Shown here: piece after piece, positions 16,436 to 25,865 of the stretch | Layout of the letters: every line of letters starts with the position of its first letter | Position numbering within the stretch: the first letter of the stretch is position 1 | Assembly (NCBI GenBank): GCA_022565335.1 | Contig: JAIUMY010000023.1 | Span: 1-37,907, forward strand | Length of the DNA stretch: 37,907 bases | Source of the DNA: Opitutales bacterium | GTDB lineage: Bacteria; Verrucomicrobiota; Verrucomicrobiia; Opitutales; T3Sed10-336 | Direction of reading: 5' to 3' | Made by a program: the position numbers and the translations under genes | The notes under the pieces: generated by a model | What the model was told of the DNA's origin: nothing | Seen by the model: the letters and a program-made list of their open reading frames with translations, nothing else | Database searches by the model: none

Positions 16436-18964
16436 ATGAGTGAAAGCAATAAACCTATGAAAACTTCCCGTAAAAGCGTAAAAAAAGCCGTGCGTCAAAG
16501 TCTTGCCGCCGGAGGTAAAAAAGCGGGCAACACCGTTGCCGAAATCAAGGGGAACATTCTCCGCCATTTGCATTGTACGCAGGCGCATGATATCTCCACC
16601 GCCACCAAGCGTGATTGGTGGGTGGCCACCTCCCTGGCGGTCCGCGACTGTCTTCTGGAGGACATGATCGCCACCATGCAGACCCACAACGACCAGGACA
16701 CCCGTCGGGTTTATTACCTATCGTTGGAATACCTGATGGGCCGGCTTCTGCAAAACAATATTGCCAACGCTGATCTCACCGAGCAGGTTCATGAAGCCTT
16801 GGGTGAACTCGGCATCGATCCGGTGGAGGTTTTCGAGCAAGAACTGGACACCGGCTTGGGCAATGGTGGTTTGGGCCGTTTGGCGGCCTGTTTCCTCGAC
16901 TCCCTGGCGACCCTCGACCTCCCTGCCGTCGGCTATGGCATTTACTACGAATTCGGCCTTTTCAAACAAGAGTTCCTCAATGGTCGCCAGATCGAAAAGC
17001 CCGACGACTGGCTTCGCTTCGGCGATCCCTGGGATGTCATGCGCCCCGAGCACGCCCAGGAAGTTCGTCTCTACGGACGGGTGGAGCATCGCTATGACGA
17101 ATGCGGCGATATGCGCCCTTGCTGGGTCGATACCAGCACCATCCTCGGTGTCCCCCACGACATTCCGATTGCCGGTTATGGCACTAAGACCGTCAATTTT
17201 CTACGACTTTGGGATTCCAAAGCCTCGGAAGAATTCGACTTCGATACCTTCAACGAAGGCGGGTACGTCGAAGCCATGCGGGAAAAGGCGATGGGGGAAA
17301 GTATTTCCAAGGTCCTTTATCCCAACGACAAAACCGAGAACGGCAAAGAGCTGCGCCTGGTCCAGCAATACTTTTTCGTTTCCTGTTCCCTGCACGACAT
17401 CATCCGGCGGTATCATAAAAAGCATGACAACTGGGATGCCTTTGCGGAAAAAGTATTCATTCAGCTCAACGACACCCATCCTGCGGTGGCGGTCCCGGAA
17501 CTGATGCGTATTTTCCTCGACGAGGAAAAGATGGGATGGGAGGAAGCCTGGAAACTGGTCAATTCCGTATTCGGATACACCAACCACACCCTCCTTCCCG
17601 AAGCACTCGAAAAATGGAGTGTTCCCCTTTTCGAAAAAGTATTGCCCCGGCATATGGAGATCATTTTCGAAATCAACCGGCGGCATATGGAGGAAGTGGA
17701 AGCCCGCTGGCCCGGAGACGATCAGAAAAAAGCCAGTCTCTCCCTAATTGAGGAGGGGTCTCCCAAGATGGTCCGCATGGCCTATATGGCGGTCATTGCC
17801 AGTAGTGCCGTGAACGGCGTTGCCGCTCTGCACACCCAGCTATTGAAGCAAGACCTTTTCCGGGAATTCGATGAGATGTTCCCCGGACGCTTGCAAAATA
17901 AAACCAACGGAATCACGCCCCGGCGCTGGCTGAAGGTTTGCAATCCCCGCCTCTCGGATTTGATCTCCGAAAAAATCGGCGATTCCTGGCCCAAGAATCT
18001 GAACGAGTTGCGGGGCTTGGAAGAATTTGCCGGTGACCGCGATTTCCAAAAGGCGTTCATGGACATCAAGCGTCAGAACAAAGTTGATCTGGCCGAGGTG
18101 ATCAAGGACAAGTGCGGAGTGGAAGTAAGCCCGGATGCCATGTTTGATGTGCAGATCAAACGCTTGCATGAATACAAGCGCCAGCATCTCAACCTCCTCC
18201 ACATCCTGACCTGGTATCGCCGCATTCTACATCACCAGGAAGAAGAGATGAGTCCACGCGTATTCCTTTTTGCCGCGAAAGCCGCCCCCGGATACGATTT
18301 GGCCAAGTCCATCATTCACGCCATCAATGCGGTGGGACACACCATTAACAACGATCCCCGGGTGAAAGGCCGGATCAAAGTGGTTTTCCTCCCCAACTAC
18401 AGTGTCAGCATGGCCGAGAAAATTGTCCCGGCAGCCGACCTTTCCGAACAAATTTCCACCGCCGGCAAGGAAGCCTCCGGAACCGGAAACATGAAGCTCG
18501 CCCTCAATGGAGCCCTGACCGTGGGCACCCTGGACGGCGCCAATGTGGAAATCCGTGAAGAAGTCGGCGAGGAAAACATCTTCATTTTCGGGAAGGAAGT
18601 AGAAGAGGTGGAAGCGATCCGCAAGCAAGGGTACAACCCCTGGGACATTTACCACCAGGACGGCGAATTGAAAGCCGTGCTCGACTGGCTGGCCTCCGGC
18701 CACTTCACCCAAGACGAGCCCGATGCCTTGAAGCCCGTTGTTCACAGCCTCCTCGACGGCGGAGACCCCTTCCTCGTATTAGCGGATTACCGCGCCTATC
18801 TGGATATCCAGAAAGACATCGATGCCACTTGGAAAGACCCGGCCCAGTGGGCCGAAAAGGCGATTCTGAACACCGCCCGGGTCGGTAAGTTTTCCAGCGA
18901 CCGAACGATCTCCCAATACGCCGAGGAAATCTGGAACCTCAAGCCCGTACCGGTCAAAGGGTAA
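16436..18964 (+). CDS. glgP: glycogen/starch phosphorylase
   Basis: An 842-residue GT35 enzyme that releases glucose-1-phosphate from glycogen using PLP. The PLP lysine is K687 in [20 protein letters not shown], the family signature. Other conserved blocks are [28 protein letters not shown] and [18 protein letters not shown] 16436 is chosen because the GTG at 16418 only adds a six-residue extension; ATG 16457 is another option because the lysine-rich 20-30 residues are poorly conserved. Gene length is close to normal. The next gene follows after 10 nt, so the two may be cotranscribed. No glgA, glgB or glgC is in view. Confidence 0.96.
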   Translation: MSESNKPMKTSRKSVKKAVRQSLAAGGKKAGNTVAEIKGNILRHLHCTQAHDISTATKRDWWVATSLAVRDCLLEDMIATMQTHNDQDTRRVYYLSLEYLMGRLLQNNIANADLTEQVHEALGELGIDPVEVFEQELDTGLGNGGLGRLAACFLDSLATLDLPAVGYGIYYEFGLFKQEFLNGRQIEKPDDWLRFGDPWDVMRPEHAQEVRLYGRVEHRYDECGDMRPCWVDTSTILGVPHDIPIAGYGTKTVNFLRLWDSKASEEFDFDTFNEGGYVEAMREKAMGESISKVLYPNDKTENGKELRLVQQYFFVSCSLHDIIRRYHKKHDNWDAFAEKVFIQLNDTHPAVAVPELMRIFLDEEKMGWEEAWKLVNSVFGYTNHTLLPEALEKWSVPLFEKVLPRHMEIIFEINRRHMEEVEARWPGDDQKKASLSLIEEGSPKMVRMAYMAVIASSAVNGVAALHTQLLKQDLFREFDEMFPGRLQNKTNGITPRRWLKVCNPRLSDLISEKIGDSWPKNLNELRGLEEFAGDRDFQKAFMDIKRQNKVDLAEVIKDKCGVEVSPDAMFDVQIKRLHEYKRQHLNLLHILTWYRRILHHQEEEMSPRVFLFAAKAAPGYDLAKSIIHAINAVGHTINNDPRVKGRIKVVFLPNYSVSMAEKIVPAADLSEQISTAGKEASGTGNMKLALNGALTVGTLDGANVEIREEVGEENIFIFGKEVEEVEAIRKQGYNPWDIYHQDGELKAVLDWLASGHFTQDEPDALKPVVHSLLDGGDPFLVLADYRAYLDIQKDIDATWKDPAQWAEKAILNTARVGKFSSDRTISQYAEEIWNLKPVPVKG

Positions 18965-18974
18965 ATCCCCGGAC

Positions 18975-19436
18975 ATGAAGTCCACTCCCCGCTATCTCTT
19001 CGTCTATGGCGTCCTTCGCAAAGGAGGGAATAGTCCCATGGCCGGTGAGCTGGAACGATCTGCAAACTACGCCGACCCGGCCACCTTGGCCGGGCGGTTG
19101 TTCCGCATCGACTGGTACCCGGCCCTGATTTCCGACCCGAACCCCGAAAAGAACTATCCGGTTCGGGGAGACCTGTATGAATTGCCGGAAAACCAGCATG
19201 AGTTTCTCCGCGCCTTCGACGCCTACGAATCCTACGATCCCGAAGACCCCGGACGGTCTGAATACATCAGAGAGAAATGCCGGGTCCAATCACTCAACAA
19301 AGGCCACCCGGTGGAGGCCTGGGTGTACCTTTACCAGAGCCCCCTCACCGAAAAACCCGAAGTCACCGACGGCGACTGGCTCGCCGAACTCCAAAGGCAA
19401 GCAGGCAAGATCCAAACCAAAAACCGGGGCTGGTGA
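18975..19436 (+). CDS. gamma-glutamylcyclotransferase-like (AIG2/GGCT family) protein
   Basis: A 153-residue protein of the GGCT-like fold. The N-terminal motif LFVYGVLRKG is the YGxLxxG substrate-binding signature. The segment FDAYESYDPEDPGRSEYIRE contains E85, which aligns with the catalytic glutamate of the family. Members cleave gamma-glutamyl or gamma-glutamylamine compounds to 5-oxoproline; others have unknown roles. The exact substrate is not visible. It starts 10 nt after glgP with no clear Shine-Dalgarno, suggesting coupling. A 320-bp non-coding stretch with a cloverleaf structure follows. Confidence 0.8.
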   Translation: MKSTPRYLFVYGVLRKGGNSPMAGELERSANYADPATLAGRLFRIDWYPALISDPNPEKNYPVRGDLYELPENQHEFLRAFDAYESYDPEDPGRSEYIREKCRVQSLNKGHPVEAWVYLYQSPLTEKPEVTDGDWLAELQRQAGKIQTKNRGW

Positions 19437-19757
19437 GAGCCCTGTGCTTTGGCAATGGTCGGTTTTGCGAAGGGCCGCCCGGGTGGCCCCACGCTCTGGC
19501 CAAAGGTTGGCGCAGGCCATCGGAATAAGCGTTCCCCTCGCCCCCCCTTCACCGTCCCACCGCGACGGCATCGCGCAAGCGCGAGCCCTACAAACGTTAC
19601 CGTAGGGCCTTCGCTTGCGAAGTGCCGCCCGGGAAAAAAACCTATAGCGGAATAAAGGATAAACCAGAGTTTGCGCTGGCCAGAACGGTGTGGTAAAAAA
19701 TCTTCTTTCCTAGAGGCAGAACCAAGGCCAAGGATCATTAAAATCTGCAGTTAGATC
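19437..19757. other. 321-bp intergenic region with palindromic elements
   Basis: No gene is seen. It contains a near-palindrome (GGGCCGCCCGGGTGGCCC) near 19477, a GC-rich stretch with CCGTC...GACGG around 19552-19568 and the cloverleaf at 19566-19627. The last 80 bp are AT-richer, with CATTAAAAT about 20 nt before the dehydrogenase start as a possible -10 region. Confidence 0.45.
19566..19627. repeat. cloverleaf-shaped palindromic element
   Basis: CGGCA (19566-19570) pairs with TGCCG (19623-19627) as an outer stem. Inside are three hairpins: TCGCGC-AA-GCGCGA (19571-19584), GCCCTAC/GTAGGGC with a 10-nt loop (19585-19608), and TTCGC-TT-GCGAA (19610-19621). It resembles REP-like palindromes of bacterial intergenic regions. 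The two small hairpins differ in sequence but keep their pairing. Confidence 0.65.
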
Positions 19758-21047
19758 ATGTTACCCAACACACAAATAGCCATCATCGGGCTCGGATATG
19801 TCGGATTACCCCTAGCTCTGCGCTTTGTCCAAAGTGGGACGCGGGTTATCGGGCTGGATAAGGACCCAAAGAAAATCAACCTCTTGCAACAAGGCCGTTC
19901 CTACATAGGCCACCTCGAATCCTCCGAAATCCGGGAAGCCCAAGCTGATGATCGCTTCATCGCCTCCAAAGATTTCAGCCTCGTGACCGACTGTGAAGCG
20001 ATCCTCCTCTGTGTCCCCACCCCCTTGAACCAGTACCGCGAACCTGATTTGCAGTATGTTCTCAACTCCGCCACCGAGATTGCCCCCTATTTGGCTCCCG
20101 TTGGAGATAAGAAAAAACTCGTCGTTCTGGAAAGCACCACCTATCCCGGAACCACCGATGGAATCCTCCGTGAAACCTTGGAACAAGCTTCCGGGCTTAC
20201 TGCGGGCACCGATTTCCATTTGGCCTTTTCGCCTGAACGGGAAGACCCCGGCCGCAAAGACCATTCGGTCAAAACCATCCCCAAGCTGATTGGGGGATTA
20301 ACGCCAATCTGCCGGGATCGTTGCGATGAGCTCTATAAAAGAGCCATCGACCAAACCTTCCTGGTCGCCAATTGTCGGGTCGCCGAAGCGGCTAAGCTCA
20401 CCGAAAACATTTTTCGCTCGGTCAATATCGCCCTGGTCAATGAGCTAAAGCTGGTTTACGAGAAAATGGACGTCAATATTTGGGAGGTTATCGAGGCGGC
20501 TTCCAGCAAGCCATTCGGCTATATGCCCTTCTACCCGGGCCCCGGTTTGGGCGGGCATTGTATTCCGATCGACCCCTTTTATCTCACTTGGAAAGCGCGT
20601 GAATACGACATTCATACCAAGTTCATTGAACTGGCCGGGGAAATCAATACCAGCATGCCCGACTACGTCGTGGGTAAAGTCAGTCAAGCCCTCAACGCCC
20701 ATAAGAAATCCGTCAACGGCTCCCGCATTCTTGTACTCGGCCTGGCCTACAAGCCCAATGTGGACGATGACCGCGAATCACCAAGCTACGTTTTGATCGA
20801 AAAACTTGAAGCTCTCGGCGCGGAGGTATATTACAACGATCCCTATATTCCGGAGATCAAACCAACCCGCGAGCACCAACCACTGGCCGGACGCCTTTCG
20901 GTTCCCGTTGAGGACAACTATGATTGCCTGTTGGTGGCCACCCACCACGAAGCCTATAAAGACTTTGATTTCAGCACCTTCACGTCCCCCATCGTGGATA
21001 CCCGGAACTGCCTGAAGCATCGCCCCAAAGCCTATTATTTAGCTTAG
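19758..21047 (+). CDS. wbpA: UDP-sugar 6-dehydrogenase (WbpA/UDP-GlcNAc dehydrogenase type)
   Basis: A 429-residue NAD-dependent enzyme that oxidises a UDP-sugar to a UDP-uronic acid in two steps. The N-terminal dinucleotide motif is IIGLGYVGLPLA. The central segment has the AEAAKLTENIFRSVNIALVNE helix. The catalytic cysteine is C268 in GPGLGGHCIPIDPFYL, which with VPTPLN fits the WbpA/UDP-N-acetylglucosamine class rather than UDP-glucose dehydrogenases, though UDP-glucose cannot be excluded. It opens the glycan island and would supply an acidic sugar. Start at ATG 19758; a palindromic region lies upstream. The symbol is by family only. Confidence 0.9.
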   Translation: MLPNTQIAIIGLGYVGLPLALRFVQSGTRVIGLDKDPKKINLLQQGRSYIGHLESSEIREAQADDRFIASKDFSLVTDCEAILLCVPTPLNQYREPDLQYVLNSATEIAPYLAPVGDKKKLVVLESTTYPGTTDGILRETLEQASGLTAGTDFHLAFSPEREDPGRKDHSVKTIPKLIGGLTPICRDRCDELYKRAIDQTFLVANCRVAEAAKLTENIFRSVNIALVNELKLVYEKMDVNIWEVIEAASSKPFGYMPFYPGPGLGGHCIPIDPFYLTWKAREYDIHTKFIELAGEINTSMPDYVVGKVSQALNAHKKSVNGSRILVLGLAYKPNVDDDRESPSYVLIEKLEALGAEVYYNDPYIPEIKPTREHQPLAGRLSVPVEDNYDCLLVATHHEAYKDFDFSTFTSPIVDTRNCLKHRPKAYYLA

Positions 21048-21095
21048 TTTACCTGAGCGAATCTTACCCAAAAACCTTTACCGAATTTACGGTTC

Positions 21096-21818
21096 CTATC
21101 CCGGCCATTTCGGGTAATTGAAATTTTTAAAATCTTCGGCGAAAAAATCCTGCACCACTTCGGCTGTTTCGCGGTCATATTGGTCAAAATAATTTTCTCT
21201 CCCTTCACTTTTTTCGTAATGTTTACCCGTGAATGAGCAGCCTGTTTCTTGTTCAATCTCATTGATTGCAGGTTCGCGATTCTCGAATTTATAAATCTTA
21301 CTTACCAATGGTTCATCCTTCTCGTTGAGGATATAATCGCTCATGGTTAGAAAGTAAGGCGATTTATAAAAAGGTGAATCAGGATGCCGGGTTGATACCT
21401 TCTGGAGATGCTTGGCATAATCCTTGAATTTCAGGTCACGAGACAGGTCACCAACAAGAACACGGTAATTGAATAAAGAGAAAAAACGGTCCAGGGGATG
21501 GCGAACAAACGTAAAGGTGAATAAGCCATCATAGACCGTATCACCAAGCATTTTCCGCACTTGGGAAGCCGGAACATGCGCATCAAGGTAAGGCGCCCCC
21601 TTGAAAGGGCTGGCTTTTTTTTTGCGATCAGATTGCCGATGAAACTTTTTATCGAAGGCGGGGCCATATTTTATTGAAAGTGCGCTTTTAATCGATGTTG
21701 AGCCGGTTCTGGGAATATCAATAAACCATACATTTGCTTTCGCGACCTGTCGGCGGAACTGCCTTTTTTCAAGGTACTCTACTCTTCGAGAAAGTTTTTT
21801 CAAAAATCTTATCATCAT
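21096..21818 (-). CDS. sulfotransferase family 2-like protein (carbohydrate sulfotransferase)
   Basis: A 240-residue protein with the two PAPS-binding motifs. FIDIPRTGSTSIKSAL (about 33-46) is the 5'-phosphosulfate-binding loop. TFVRHPLDRFFSLF (about 103-116) is the 3'-phosphate-binding segment. The family is Sulfotransfer_2-like and transfers sulfate from PAPS to a sugar hydroxyl. The gene is oriented against its neighbours, converging on the dehydrogenase with a 48-nt gap. It lies in the glycan island, so a glycan is the likely acceptor. Substrate and location are not visible; there is no signal peptide. Codon use is AT-richer than in the flanking genes. Confidence 0.8.
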   Translation of the reverse strand: MMIRFLKKLSRRVEYLEKRQFRRQVAKANVWFIDIPRTGSTSIKSALSIKYGPAFDKKFHRQSDRKKKASPFKGAPYLDAHVPASQVRKMLGDTVYDGLFTFTFVRHPLDRFFSLFNYRVLVGDLSRDLKFKDYAKHLQKVSTRHPDSPFYKSPYFLTMSDYILNEKDEPLVSKIYKFENREPAINEIEQETGCSFTGKHYEKSEGRENYFDQYDRETAEVVQDFFAEDFKNFNYPKWPG

Positions 21819-21867
21819 ATTGTAATAACAACCTCAGTAATAGTGATACTTGAGTGAACGCATTGAT

Positions 21868-21981
21868 TCAATTCAATTTCCCAACCAATTTCGCACTGGC
21901 GGGATCAACAGGTCGTTGAATTACCGCCCTATATCCATCAGCGACAAAAGGAAACTCCTGAGAAAAAAGCATAAGCTCCAT
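21868..21981 (-). pseudogene. small coding-like remnant, possibly of a DUF4214-type domain
   Basis: A frame opens from 22026 to a stop at 21868. From ATG 21981 it gives 37 residues with the phrase FVADGYRAVIQRPVDPAS, which resembles the FVxxxYRxVLxRxPDPxG core of DUF4214. No complete protein is present, and the peptide ends soon after the motif. It may be a degraded gene or chance. The rest of the 220-bp gap to 22039 shows no other feature. Confidence 0.25.
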
Positions 21982-22038
21982 TCGGCAATTATTTCGGCAT
22001 AGACAATAACCACCGAGCGGTTTACCTTAAGAAATAGA

Positions 22039-22731
22039 ATGAAATTTTTCCGGAAAACGAAAAAGAATAAACCCTACGGTATGTTTGACGCGCTTGAAAA
22101 AGCCCGGGATTCTTGGGGGGTCTTTCCTCAGAGCGTTGTTGATGTGGGAGCTGCAAATGGAAAGTGGAGTTTACGATGTGCGAAGATCTGGCCAGACGCT
22201 GAATACATTCTAATTGAACCACTGGAAGAAAATCTTGCACCCCTTGCGGCAATCATCGATAAACGAACAAGTTGGAAACATGTATGTGCTGCTGCCGGTA
22301 AATGCGCAGGGGAAATTGAGTTTTCGGTAACCCCTGATCTTGATGGTAGCGGTTTTTATGAAGACAGGGCTGATTTTGCCAAGCGTAAAGTTCAGGTAAT
22401 TGCATTGGATGATATTCCAACCAAATCCGGTGATTGTTTACTCAAGTTGGATACTCATGGTTATGAGGTTCCAATATTTGAGGGGGCTAAGAATTTGCTT
22501 AAGCGGACTAGTCTATTAGTCGTCGAGGTGTATGGCCAGAAACTTACTCCGCAAAGCCTCCTGTTTTATGAAATTTGCCAATATCTTAGGGAGCGCGGAT
22601 TTCGCCTTGCTGATTTGGTTGATATTATGCGACGCCCCTCAGACGGCTCATTCTGGCAAGCAGATATGTTTTTCCTTCGGGCCGAGCATCCCATTTTTGC
22701 AAACAACCGATATTCTCCCGAGACAAAATGA
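22039..22731 (+). CDS. FkbM-type SAM-dependent methyltransferase
   Basis: A 230-residue Rossmann methyltransferase. The SAM loop is VVDVGAANGKWS (33-44), and the acidic residue after strand two is in LIEPLEENL. The LLKLDTHGYEVPIFEGAKNLL block is typical for FkbM proteins, which often O-methylate sugars. The last four bases (ATGA) overlap the start of the next gene, so the two form an operon. The AT-rich composition stands out from the GC-rich flanks: by hand count the line at 22441-22500 has 24 G/C of 60. Confidence 0.82.
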   Translation: MKFFRKTKKNKPYGMFDALEKARDSWGVFPQSVVDVGAANGKWSLRCAKIWPDAEYILIEPLEENLAPLAAIIDKRTSWKHVCAAAGKCAGEIEFSVTPDLDGSGFYEDRADFAKRKVQVIALDDIPTKSGDCLLKLDTHGYEVPIFEGAKNLLKRTSLLVVEVYGQKLTPQSLLFYEICQYLRERGFRLADLVDIMRRPSDGSFWQADMFFLRAEHPIFANNRYSPETK

Positions 22732-23477
22732 AATATCGATTAACCAGAGCTACGAAAAAGAAGCAGTTAGAACACTTACTGAAACTATTAAAGCCATTTG
22801 CCACCGAGCACCAATTGATTCGTTTAGGCGGGAATTCCGATGGCGGTTACCTTATTCCAAACGATCTCATGGGGATAGACCAGTGTTTTTCACCTGGTGT
22901 AGACGTCACTTCGAACTTTGAACTTGCTTGTGCAGAGCGTGGCATGGAGGTGTTCTTGGCGGACTGCACCGTCGAGTCCCCCCCTATCCAACATCAGAAT
23001 TTCCGCTTTGTTAAAAAGCATGTTGGCGGCTATGCGCGCAACCAGTTCATCGATTTCTCTACTTGGATTAAAGAAAATGGCAAGCCTGAGAGCGATCTAC
23101 TTTTGCAAATGGATATCGAGGGTCATGAGTATGAAGTCCTCTTTTCTGCGTCATCGCAAACGTTGGAAAAATTTCGCATTATAGCAATTGAATTTCATTC
23201 TCTTGATCGTTTATCCGAGCGTTCTTACTACGATCTGGCCCTGCCAATCTTCGAGAAGCTAAGACAAAGCCATATTTGCGTCCACATTCATCCCAACAAT
23301 TACGATGCACTGCGCTCCAACCACGGCATTTCCATCCCGAAATTTGCTGAATTTACGTTTTTACGCCGCGACAGAGTCAAAAAGATGGAGGTTGCCAAAA
23401 CTTTTCCTCATCCCTTAGACCGCGATTGTTGCGACAAAAAGCCAGTGCTCCTGCCAAAGTGCTGGTATTCCACCTGA
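22728..23477 (+). CDS. FkbM-like methyltransferase
   Basis: A 249-residue protein similar in plan to the gene before it. RLGGNSDGGYLIPND, then CFSPGVDVTSNFEL, take the place of the usual SAM loop, followed by DLLLQMDIEGHEYEVLFSAS, which matches the FkbM helix-strand region. It is therefore a second, divergent methyltransferase with a family-specific SAM loop. ATG 22728 overlaps the previous stop by four bases. Both may methylate sugars of the same glycan; the target is unknown. The C-terminal part has CHIHPNN...GISIPKFAEFTF of this subfamily. Confidence 0.7.
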   Translation: MKYRLTRATKKKQLEHLLKLLKPFATEHQLIRLGGNSDGGYLIPNDLMGIDQCFSPGVDVTSNFELACAERGMEVFLADCTVESPPIQHQNFRFVKKHVGGYARNQFIDFSTWIKENGKPESDLLLQMDIEGHEYEVLFSASSQTLEKFRIIAIEFHSLDRLSERSYYDLALPIFEKLRQSHICVHIHPNNYDALRSNHGISIPKFAEFTFLRRDRVKKMEVAKTFPHPLDRDCCDKKPVLLPKCWYST

Positions 23478-23494
23478 ATTATTCAATTCGAGTT

Positions 23495-24718
23495 GTGAAC
23501 TCTACGGTAACAAAAGGAAAACAGGATAGGGTATTAGTTTATGACTTTAATCCAACGGGCCATTGCCCGGGTTGGCTGTATTTAGTGTCCAGCGGATTTC
23601 GCGCTGCTGGTGCCGAGGTCTATGTCTATTGCTGTAAGGAGGATTCCCGCTTGATTGGTTGGGTTGGAAAATTAAAAGCCGACGGATGTTTTGTTGGCGA
23701 TATAACTGACGAAATTAAAGAGCATGCGAGCCATGCCGAAGAGATTGCCCGCTGCGAAGGAATCACGAAAATCTTTTTCCCAAACTTCGATTCCATCGTC
23801 TATGAGATGGGAAAGAATAAGATTCACGGAGCCTTTTCGGGTATGGATATCGGTGGAATTTGGTTACGCCCCAACCTACGCGTCTCCTCCTCTATAGGTT
23901 GGCTTAAAAAGTGCCTGCTAAAGGTGGTCCGAACCCGTGCCCATAAAACGGCGCGCAGAAATGCCCGTGCCGTTGCCAATAACCGCCGCGGATTGGCGAA
24001 TTTCGCCCCACAACAAAGCAAGAAAAACAGTATCCGCTTATTCTTTACCAGCGACGAGGCCATGGCAGATCCCGCGAAAATGTTAGGCGAAGCCGCCGTG
24101 GCAAAAATTTGTGACCCTTGGTTGGAACGAACAACGCACGAAAAGGCGGAGGCACGTCTGGCCCAAAACATTCCCCCTAATCGCCTAATGCTATTACATG
24201 CGGGAACCTCTCGACCAGAGAAGGGCCTGAAAGATGTATGCAATGCTCTACTCAGCCTTAGCGATGAACAATTGAATAAAGTATTCTTGCTTCGGGCCGG
24301 CACAGTAGATCCCCTGGATGCTCCCTCACTTAAACGCTTGCAACAAAAAAGAGCCGCCAGGGTGATGGATTATTTTGTCCCGGAAAACGAACTGGCTATG
24401 TGCTATGCCGCCGCTGACTGGGTCCTATTGCCTTATCGCCACCAGAAAGAGTCATCTGGTTTATTAATCCACGCTGCGGCCAATGTCCGACCGGTTATTG
24501 CATCCGACTACGGAATCATTGGCCATTACGTGAAAGAGCATAACCTGGGGCGTCTTTTTTCGCACTGCGACATTGAGTCCTTGAAACGACAAATTGCCGA
24601 AGTGATTGATAGCGGCGAGCACCACCAATGGGATTTGTCCGGGATGGAGAAATTTGCCCACTTGAATTCCCCCACCGCTTTTCGTCGGACATTAATTGAT
24701 GGCTGGCTCATTGCGTAA
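23495..24718 (+). CDS. GT4-like glycosyltransferase
   Basis: A GT-B fold transferase of about 407 residues with the nucleotide-binding region LMLLHAGTSRPEKGLKDV and the late AADWVLLPY/ASDYGIIGHYV blocks. The usual EX7E pair is incomplete: E319 is present, but the second position is Ala (residue 327). I use GTG 23495 because it gives the typical start, RVLVYDFNPTGHCPGWLYL, at residue 12; a TTG at 23426 would overlap the previous gene. The protein is related to the leftward gene that follows, and their 3' ends overlap by 11 nt. Sugar and acceptor are unknown. Confidence 0.72.
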   Translation: MNSTVTKGKQDRVLVYDFNPTGHCPGWLYLVSSGFRAAGAEVYVYCCKEDSRLIGWVGKLKADGCFVGDITDEIKEHASHAEEIARCEGITKIFFPNFDSIVYEMGKNKIHGAFSGMDIGGIWLRPNLRVSSSIGWLKKCLLKVVRTRAHKTARRNARAVANNRRGLANFAPQQSKKNSIRLFFTSDEAMADPAKMLGEAAVAKICDPWLERTTHEKAEARLAQNIPPNRLMLLHAGTSRPEKGLKDVCNALLSLSDEQLNKVFLLRAGTVDPLDAPSLKRLQQKRAARVMDYFVPENELAMCYAAADWVLLPYRHQKESSGLLIHAAANVRPVIASDYGIIGHYVKEHNLGRLFSHCDIESLKRQIAEVIDSGEHHQWDLSGMEKFAHLNSPTAFRRTLIDGWLIA

Positions 24719-25847
24719 GCAAGGCACTGCGAAGCTCCGCGATGAAGCGATTGGGATGCCAACGGTCCCGGATTGATGGGTCGATTGTCGGCGGATCGCT
24801 ATCCAAAGCCAGGCGTATGGTGCGGGCGAGATCATTTATCGATTGATGGCGAAACAGAAGGCCACAGCGATTCTCACGGACATTCTTACCGATCATCCCA
24901 TAATCAGAAGCAATCATGGGTTTGTCAGCGGCAATCGCATTGGCAAAAATCCCTGATGAATAGCGAAATTTCCGATACGGCAGCAAAACCCAATCGGCGG
25001 CGGAAAAATATTCCATAAAATCCGCCTCTGAAACAAATTCGTCGACCCGTTGTACCATTTTCTGTGCGGTCAGTTCATCCAATAGAATGCGCGCGGTTTT
25101 ACCTAAGCGTTTATTCTCTCCCACCCGAAGCAGCAAAATACGTTTGCTGATGGCAGGATCTGCGGCCACTTGCTGAAAAGCCCTCAAGGCATCACCTAAA
25201 CCTTTACGTTTTTCCGAGCTGCCAATATGGAGGAAAATGAACTTTTCCCGGGGAAGGTCAAAGCGACTCCTCGCCTCCCTTTGGTCAAGTTCCGGAAGCT
25301 TCTCCCAGGGATCGGGTAAAGTAGTAGCTTGGATGGTTGGATTGACTTTACTGATTCGCTTAGTTGCTGCGGGATCCAGAAAAAAAAGGTGCCCGATTTT
25401 CAAGCGGGAACTTTGACGCCGCAGAGCGTGATGAATCAAACGACGGTGCCGGGAGCGTTTATCCACTGGCGGCAACCAACGATAGATAGGATCAAGCGCA
25501 TAAGGGTGAAACCAGATACCAGAGACGGAGCAGGAAAATTGACCTTCATGGGACAATAGTTCCCCAATACACCCATCCAAATAAGCAAACAAGACATTCG
25601 AGCAAAGTCTTTCTTTGCTGATTTTAGCAGCTTCGGTAATTAACGTTTGATTATCGTGAGAATCCGTAGGGATTATGGTGAATTCATTAAGATCCATACC
25701 CCGGCGGGCAAAGCAATCGCAAAGGTGTTGGTGCCCGCCTGGAACCATCAATTGTATCCGTTCGATCCCCAGCGCATCGGCGATCAGGGCGAGGTAAAAA
25801 GCACGGTGGCCGGATGGATCAGGATCAATGACAAGGGTGCGGCTCAT
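24708..25847 (-). CDS. GT4-like glycosyltransferase, paralogue of its convergent neighbour
   Basis: A 379-residue GT-B protein that starts with TLVIDPDPSGHRAFYLALI and carries FIFLHIGSSEKRKGLGDAL, ADWVLLPYRKFRYSSG and MIASDYGMIGKNVREN. These blocks match the neighbour at 23495 so well that the two are paralogues. The EX7E region reads RYSSGIFANAI, so both glutamates are absent. It converges with the neighbour, with an 11-nt overlap of stop-codon regions. It is the last gene of the leftward glycan operon. Substrate unknown. Confidence 0.75.
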   Translation of the reverse strand: MSRTLVIDPDPSGHRAFYLALIADALGIERIQLMVPGGHQHLCDCFARRGMDLNEFTIIPTDSHDNQTLITEAAKISKERLCSNVLFAYLDGCIGELLSHEGQFSCSVSGIWFHPYALDPIYRWLPPVDKRSRHRRLIHHALRRQSSRLKIGHLFFLDPAATKRISKVNPTIQATTLPDPWEKLPELDQREARSRFDLPREKFIFLHIGSSEKRKGLGDALRAFQQVAADPAISKRILLLRVGENKRLGKTARILLDELTAQKMVQRVDEFVSEADFMEYFSAADWVLLPYRKFRYSSGIFANAIAADKPMIASDYGMIGKNVRENRCGLLFRHQSINDLARTIRLALDSDPPTIDPSIRDRWHPNRFIAELRSALLTQ

Positions 25848-25865
25848 AATATCAAAAAAGAATGG

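Noticed and set aside
15086-16687. Long leftward open frame (533 codons) antisense to dusB and the start of glgP
   Set aside because: It lies opposite well-supported genes, matches no recognised family and reflects GC-rich third positions of the real genes.
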